Assembly: GCA_038210375.1 (NCBI GenBank)
Contig: JBBQWT010000012.1
Span: 1-64,000 of the forward strand
DNA: 64,000 nucleotides
Direction of reading: 5' to 3'
Source: JBBQWT01 sp038210375
Lineage (GTDB): Bacteria; Acidobacteriota; Terriglobia; Terriglobales; Acidobacteriaceae
The number at the start of each line of letters is the position of its first letter. The first letter of the stretch is position 1. Shown piece by piece: positions 60,243 to 64,000 of the stretch. Position numbers and translations under genes: made by a program. A model generated the notes under the pieces. That model had not been told where the DNA came from. It did no database searches and was given only the letters and a program-made list of their open reading frames with translations.

Positions 60243-61688
60243 CTACCTCAGGTTCATCATCAATAATTTGATCTCCGACATTTCTTCCAGGGCGTAGCGC
60301 ACGCCTTCCCGTCCCATACCCGAATCTTTGACCCCGCCATAAGGCATCTCGTCGGTGCGGAAGGTCGGGACTTCGCCCACCATGACCCCGCCCACTTCCA
60401 GATTTTCGTAGGCGTCGAAGATCAAGCCGGCGTCGCGGGTGAAGATTCCCGCCTGCAACCCGTAACGGGAATCGTTGATGCGCGCCAGCGCGGACGGGAA
60501 CTCCTCGTAGGTCTCGACCGTCACCAGCGGGGCAAATACTTCCTCGCAGTTTACCCGCATCCCCGGCTGGGTGCCGGTCAGGACGGCGGGCTGCACCACC
60601 GAACCGGTGCGGCCGCCACCGCACAGCAGGCGGGCGCCGCCCTGCACGGCTTCGGCCACCCAGGCCACCGCGCGCTCGGCGTCGCGCAGCCGGATCATCG
60701 GCCCGACGTCGGTGGATTCGTCAAGCGGATCGCCGCACTTCAATTCTTGTACCGCGGGAACAAGCGCCGCCAGAAATTTTTCCATCACCGCGGCCTGCAC
60801 CAGGATGCGCTGCACCGAAATGCAGCTTTGTCCGGCATAGCTGAAGCCGCCGGCCACGCAGCGCTCGGCGGCATAACTAATATCCGCGTCGGAATGGACG
60901 ATCACCCCGGCATTGCCTCCCAGTTCCAGCGCAACTTTCTGCTTATGTGCGCGCGATTTGAGTTCCCAGCCCACCGCCGAGCTGCCGGTAAAGCTGAGCA
61001 GCTTCAGGCGCTCATCGCCGACCAGTAATGCGGCATTGTCGTTCGACAGAGGCAGCACGCTGAGCGCGCCCGCCGGCCATCCCGCGGCGGCGATGATTTC
61101 CGCAAGCAACAGCGCGATAAAAGGAGTTTGCGGCGCCGGTTTCAACACCACCGGACAACCGCACGCCATGGCCGGCGCCACCTTGTGCGCCACCAGGTTG
61201 AGCGGAAAATTAAACGGAGTGATCGCCGCAATGGGGCCGATGGGGAAGCGCCGCGCCAGGCCCCAGCGGCCCGCGGTGGCAGCCTGCCGGTCGAGCGGCA
61301 GGTATTCGCCGAAGACGCGTCCCGCCTCTTCCGCGGACAGATGAAAAGTAAAAACCGCGCGGTCCACTTCCGCGCGTCCCGCCTTGAGGGGCTTGCCGGC
61401 TTCGAGGGCCATGAGCAATACAAACTCATCGCGCCGCCGGTCGATTTCGTCCGCAACCTTCCGCAGGATGCGAGAACGCTCGCCGGCCGGAAGCTTGCGG
61501 GTGACAGCGAAAGCCCGCGCAGCCGCGGCGATGGCGGTCTCCACCTGCGCTGCCGAAGCCAGGAAGGTGGAACCCACCACCTCGCCATCGTAAGGCGAAC
61601 GAATTTCAACCGCTTCGCCTTCGGCGACAGAGTGGCCTGCCAGAAAAAATCCACGCCCGGAAAATCTATTGCCCGCCGAATGTTTCAT
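60243..61688 (-). CDS. NAD(P)-dependent aldehyde dehydrogenase
   Basis: A 481-residue ALDH. The nucleotide-binding part includes PIGPIAAITPFNFPLNLVAHKVAPAMACG, VVLKPAPQTP and LSFTGSSAVGWELK. The catalytic E255 lies in ALELGGNAGVIV and the nucleophile C289 in YAGQSCISVQRI. NCEEVFAPLVTV and GGVKDSGMGREGVRYALEEM complete the family. The GQSCISVQR loop resembles the glyceraldehyde-3-phosphate dehydrogenase (GapN) and lactaldehyde dehydrogenase branch; the exact aldehyde is not clear. It is a single gene with its own terminator, and the glycosidase gene ends 60 bases upstream, so the two may be read together. Confidence 0.93.
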   Translation of the reverse strand: MKHSAGNRFSGRGFFLAGHSVAEGEAVEIRSPYDGEVVGSTFLASAAQVETAIAAAARAFAVTRKLPAGERSRILRKVADEIDRRRDEFVLLMALEAGKPLKAGRAEVDRAVFTFHLSAEEAGRVFGEYLPLDRQAATAGRWGLARRFPIGPIAAITPFNFPLNLVAHKVAPAMACGCPVVLKPAPQTPFIALLLAEIIAAAGWPAGALSVLPLSNDNAALLVGDERLKLLSFTGSSAVGWELKSRAHKQKVALELGGNAGVIVHSDADISYAAERCVAGGFSYAGQSCISVQRILVQAAVMEKFLAALVPAVQELKCGDPLDESTDVGPMIRLRDAERAVAWVAEAVQGGARLLCGGGRTGSVVQPAVLTGTQPGMRVNCEEVFAPLVTVETYEEFPSALARINDSRYGLQAGIFTRDAGLIFDAYENLEVGGVMVGEVPTFRTDEMPYGGVKDSGMGREGVRYALEEMSEIKLLMMNLR

Positions 61689-61748
61689 GTCGTAATTGAT
61701 TTCGAAATCCGAGGGGTTCGTATGAAAACAACGGCCCGCCGCCGGTAT

Positions 61749-64000
61749 TCAGAATGCCACCACCACCTCGCGCGACAGGTAAGATCCTTCAGCCCCAGCG
61801 GGGAAAGTGAGATGGATCGTCCCGCCCTCCAGCGTCCCCCCGCCAATCGAAGCAATAGCGGAGCCAAAGGTCTGCACGTCATAAGTCTTCCCCGCCGTCC
61901 CCGACACGCGCAGGGTGAGCCGGTCGTGTGCCGTATTCCAGGTCTCAGAAACAATTTTCAAGTTCTGGCTGGTGCTGCCCAATGGCGGCAGGTTGGCGCC
62001 CACGCGGAGCGCGAAATTGTTGCGCAAACGAATTTTCAACGTTGATTTCCCGGCCGGAGAGAACTTCACGCCTACATGCTGATCGGCGCCGTGAAGGGTG
62101 GCGATAAATTTTGCCGGCCCTCCATCAACTTCCACGCCCACGATCTCGGCGCGAGGGCTGATCGCGGGTGCGAACTCAACCTCGCAGGGGGATGAACCAT
62201 CCCGCGAGACCCGTAAATCGATGGCCGAGTCGGACTCCCATGATTGTGAATAATCCAGCGCTACTTTCCCCCCGCAGGCCGGCAGGTTTGCCACTTCGAA
62301 ATGTTTCCACCCGGCGGGCACGTGCGGCGCGAAACCCAGCCGCCCTCCATGGCCGCTGTGATCGAGGCCCAGCATCCCCAGCAGCATCGGACTGATCACC
62401 ATCGCCGACGACCACACCTGGTGCGGGGAGCTGGTCGCCAGTTGCGAGTAATAAGTTCCGGAAAGCACTTCCGTGACTCGCCCCAGCGGACCGTCGAGCG
62501 CCAGCAGCGCGTTGGCCCGTAAATTGGCATAGGCCGGCAGCGCGCGATGCTCGCGATACTCGCCCACCGCGGCCCATCCGGTAAACAATGGCCACACGCT
62601 GCCAAAGTGATACCCGGTAGGGTCATACAGCGGGTTTTGCGACGAGATGATGCGCATGCCCCAGTCGGCGGAGTGGTCCCAGTCGGCCAGCGTTGATATC
62701 GTCGAGCTGGCGCGTTTTTCATTCAACAGGTCAAACCACATCGGAACCGTGCTGAGCACGGTGGGTACGGCAACCTGCTCGCCGTTTACTCCCAGCGCAA
62801 AAATATAGGAATGGTCTTTCTCCGACCAGAATGCCTGGTCCACAATGGGCTGTTGCCGGGCAAATTCTTCGGTCATTGTTTTCTGCAGGTCGCGCTTGCC
62901 CGCGGCGCCGGCAAGGCGCGCCATCGAGCGCAGCGCTTGCAGTCCCAGGCCGCTTTGATACTGCTCGGTCTTCACCGGGAGTAGAGGTCCGCCCTCGATC
63001 CAGCCGTGCCCGATGCCAAGATTTCGCGGAAGCTTGTCGCCCATGTAAGTGGACTTCAGGAACTGGTAGGCCCGCAGAATATTGTCCCAGTGCGCGCGCG
63101 CGAACTGGACGTCGCCGCTGCTGCTCACATAGTCATCCGCGGCAATGATGTAAAGCGGCGTGGCGTCGGCAGATGCATAGCCGTAGGGGTAATTCGTGAA
63201 CCACGGCACCAGGCTGGCGCTTTGCGAGATCTCGTGTTCCACCTTGCCGTCAGCCCGCTGGAACTTGCTGAGAAATTCGAGCGCGGTGCGCACCGTGCTG
63301 AAGTCGCCTTCGGCGTCGAGGGCCAGCGAGCTCCATAAAGCGTCGCGCCCAAACATCCAGGCAAACCCGGGACGCGCTCCACTTCCCGAACCGCGATAGC
63401 CCGCCACCAGCCCCGTTCCCAGGAACGGGTTCTCCACCAGGCCCTGATAGAGGCTGATGCGGCTCCAGTCGTAGGCGTGCTGCAGTCTCTCGTCGGGCAG
63501 GCGCAATTGGACGGTGCGATCCAGATACGCACGGTAAAACCTCGCCGCGGATTGCTGGATGGAATCGTACTCCGTGGTAAGCCGCTGGTAGGTTTCCGCC
63601 GCCTGCTCCCGGCTGGTAAACGAGCCCACGACCACAAATATCTGGGTGCTGCGGCCGGCCCCCACGGAAGCCAGCCGGATCGAGCTGGTGCCCTGCTCCA
63701 CGTTGTTGGTGAACAGTTCCTGGGAGTGGTCCACGGCAGCCGGCGAACCTGCGACCGCGAAATATTTTTTCTGCTCTTCGCCGAAGGTGAACGCGTGCCG
63801 GCTGTCATCCCAGCCCATATAAGTGCCGCCGATCGCGGCCGGCCACATCAATTGAAAGTCACGCTGGAACGCCGCTTCTATTTGCAGGGGAGCGAAGCTG
63901 TTGATATCCAGCCGGATAATCGCGCCCATTTCGCCCGGCGGAGCGATCCATGTCTCCCGCACCTCAAATGCATCGCCGGCGTACACGATGGTGGGGCCTT
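61749..64000 (-). CDS. (alpha/alpha)6-barrel glycoside hydrolase, amylo-alpha-1,6-glucosidase-like (5' end outside window)
   Basis: At least 749 residues. The frame is open through the right edge, so the GTG at 63986 need not be the start. The N-terminal part is beta-rich (MGAIIRLDINSFAPLQIEAAFQRD). The catalytic-barrel region includes LQHAYDWSRISLYQGLVEN, FAWMFGRDALWSSLALDAEGDF, LEFLSKFQRADGKVEHEIS, YPYGYASADATPLYIIAADDYV and IGHGWIEGGPL, as in glycogen-debranching-enzyme-like and related families. Candidate acids are D in FGRDALW and E in GWIEGG. The C-terminus is a beta-sandwich (GKTYDVQTFG...). The exact family and substrate cannot be fixed by eye. It is probably an exported enzyme, but the signal region is missing. 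Confidence 0.8.
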   Translation of the reverse strand, partial: GPTIVYAGDAFEVRETWIAPPGEMGAIIRLDINSFAPLQIEAAFQRDFQLMWPAAIGGTYMGWDDSRHAFTFGEEQKKYFAVAGSPAAVDHSQELFTNNVEQGTSSIRLASVGAGRSTQIFVVVGSFTSREQAAETYQRLTTEYDSIQQSAARFYRAYLDRTVQLRLPDERLQHAYDWSRISLYQGLVENPFLGTGLVAGYRGSGSGARPGFAWMFGRDALWSSLALDAEGDFSTVRTALEFLSKFQRADGKVEHEISQSASLVPWFTNYPYGYASADATPLYIIAADDYVSSSGDVQFARAHWDNILRAYQFLKSTYMGDKLPRNLGIGHGWIEGGPLLPVKTEQYQSGLGLQALRSMARLAGAAGKRDLQKTMTEEFARQQPIVDQAFWSEKDHSYIFALGVNGEQVAVPTVLSTVPMWFDLLNEKRASSTISTLADWDHSADWGMRIISSQNPLYDPTGYHFGSVWPLFTGWAAVGEYREHRALPAYANLRANALLALDGPLGRVTEVLSGTYYSQLATSSPHQVWSSAMVISPMLLGMLGLDHSGHGGRLGFAPHVPAGWKHFEVANLPACGGKVALDYSQSWESDSAIDLRVSRDGSSPCEVEFAPAISPRAEIVGVEVDGGPAKFIATLHGADQHVGVKFSPAGKSTLKIRLRNNFALRVGANLPPLGSTSQNLKIVSETWNTAHDRLTLRVSGTAGKTYDVQTFGSAIASIGGGTLEGGTIHLTFPAGAEGSYLSREVVVAF

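Overview
The window looks like a chromosomal segment of an Acidobacteriota (class Terriglobia-like) genome. The evidence is the family content: a secreted VWFA-related protein of the acidobacterial type, several secreted proteins of kinds common in that phylum, an imuA-imuB-dnaE2 mutagenesis cassette, many secreted glycoside hydrolases and two-component proteins, and GC-rich coding sequence. This is inference from families; no 16S rRNA gene is present.

Layout. (1) 1-3737: the end of a ribosomal protein/RNA polymerase operon (rpmJ end, rpsM, rpsK, rpsD, rpoA, rplQ), closed by a clear intrinsic terminator. (2) 3803-5451: an MFS transporter converging on a VOC-fold protein. (3) 5501-12597, minus strand: the translesion 'mutasome' genes imuA, imuB and dnaE2, whose intergenic gaps are filled with dispersed repeats. 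(4) 12932-17081: tRNA-Glu(CTC), an unusual fusion of a secreted domain to an M20-type amidohydrolase, a membrane-anchored methyltransferase and a HEAT-repeat protein. (5) 17385-21531: a GH44 lipoprotein, an internally duplicated small secreted protein and a SRAP-domain protein. (6) 21866-29379: signalling genes (HD-GYP regulator, hybrid kinase with one degenerate receiver, PAS kinase, single-domain receiver), then nei and a GGDEF cyclase. (7) 29507-39854: TPR protein, GH38 alpha-mannosidase, an Asn/Asp/Arg-rich secreted protein, an alpha/beta hydrolase, an unrecognised secreted protein and YceI. (8) 39963-43686: an Nramp-like transporter, crcB with a fluoride riboswitch, a YeiH-type exporter and a PD-(D/E)XK-like protein. 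(9) 43691-50877: S9 peptidase, a low-GC secreted protein, a GH18 protein, a small membrane protein and modABC. (10) 51040-64000: VWFA-related protein, ABC-F ATPase, COMT-type methyltransferase, DedA-rhodanese fusion, ABC-2 exporter pair, a small cytosolic protein, aldehyde dehydrogenase and a truncated (alpha/alpha)6-barrel glycosidase running off the right edge.

The most striking non-coding signal is a mosaic of dispersed repeats at 8999-9200, 10893-11375, 17131-17280, 34706-35131, 37957-38387, 48114-48250 and 54749-55106. Two of the largest copies have nested inverted arms: outer arms of about 45 nt around GTCATTCCGAGCG, and inner arms around GCGTAGCCTGCCGTTGA. No transposase, integrase, prophage or CRISPR array was seen. 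I did not find a convincing new multi-gene system. The best candidates for new biology are the repeat mosaic, the structured leader in front of imuA, the tRNA-adjacent gene fusion and the degenerate-receiver kinase cluster.
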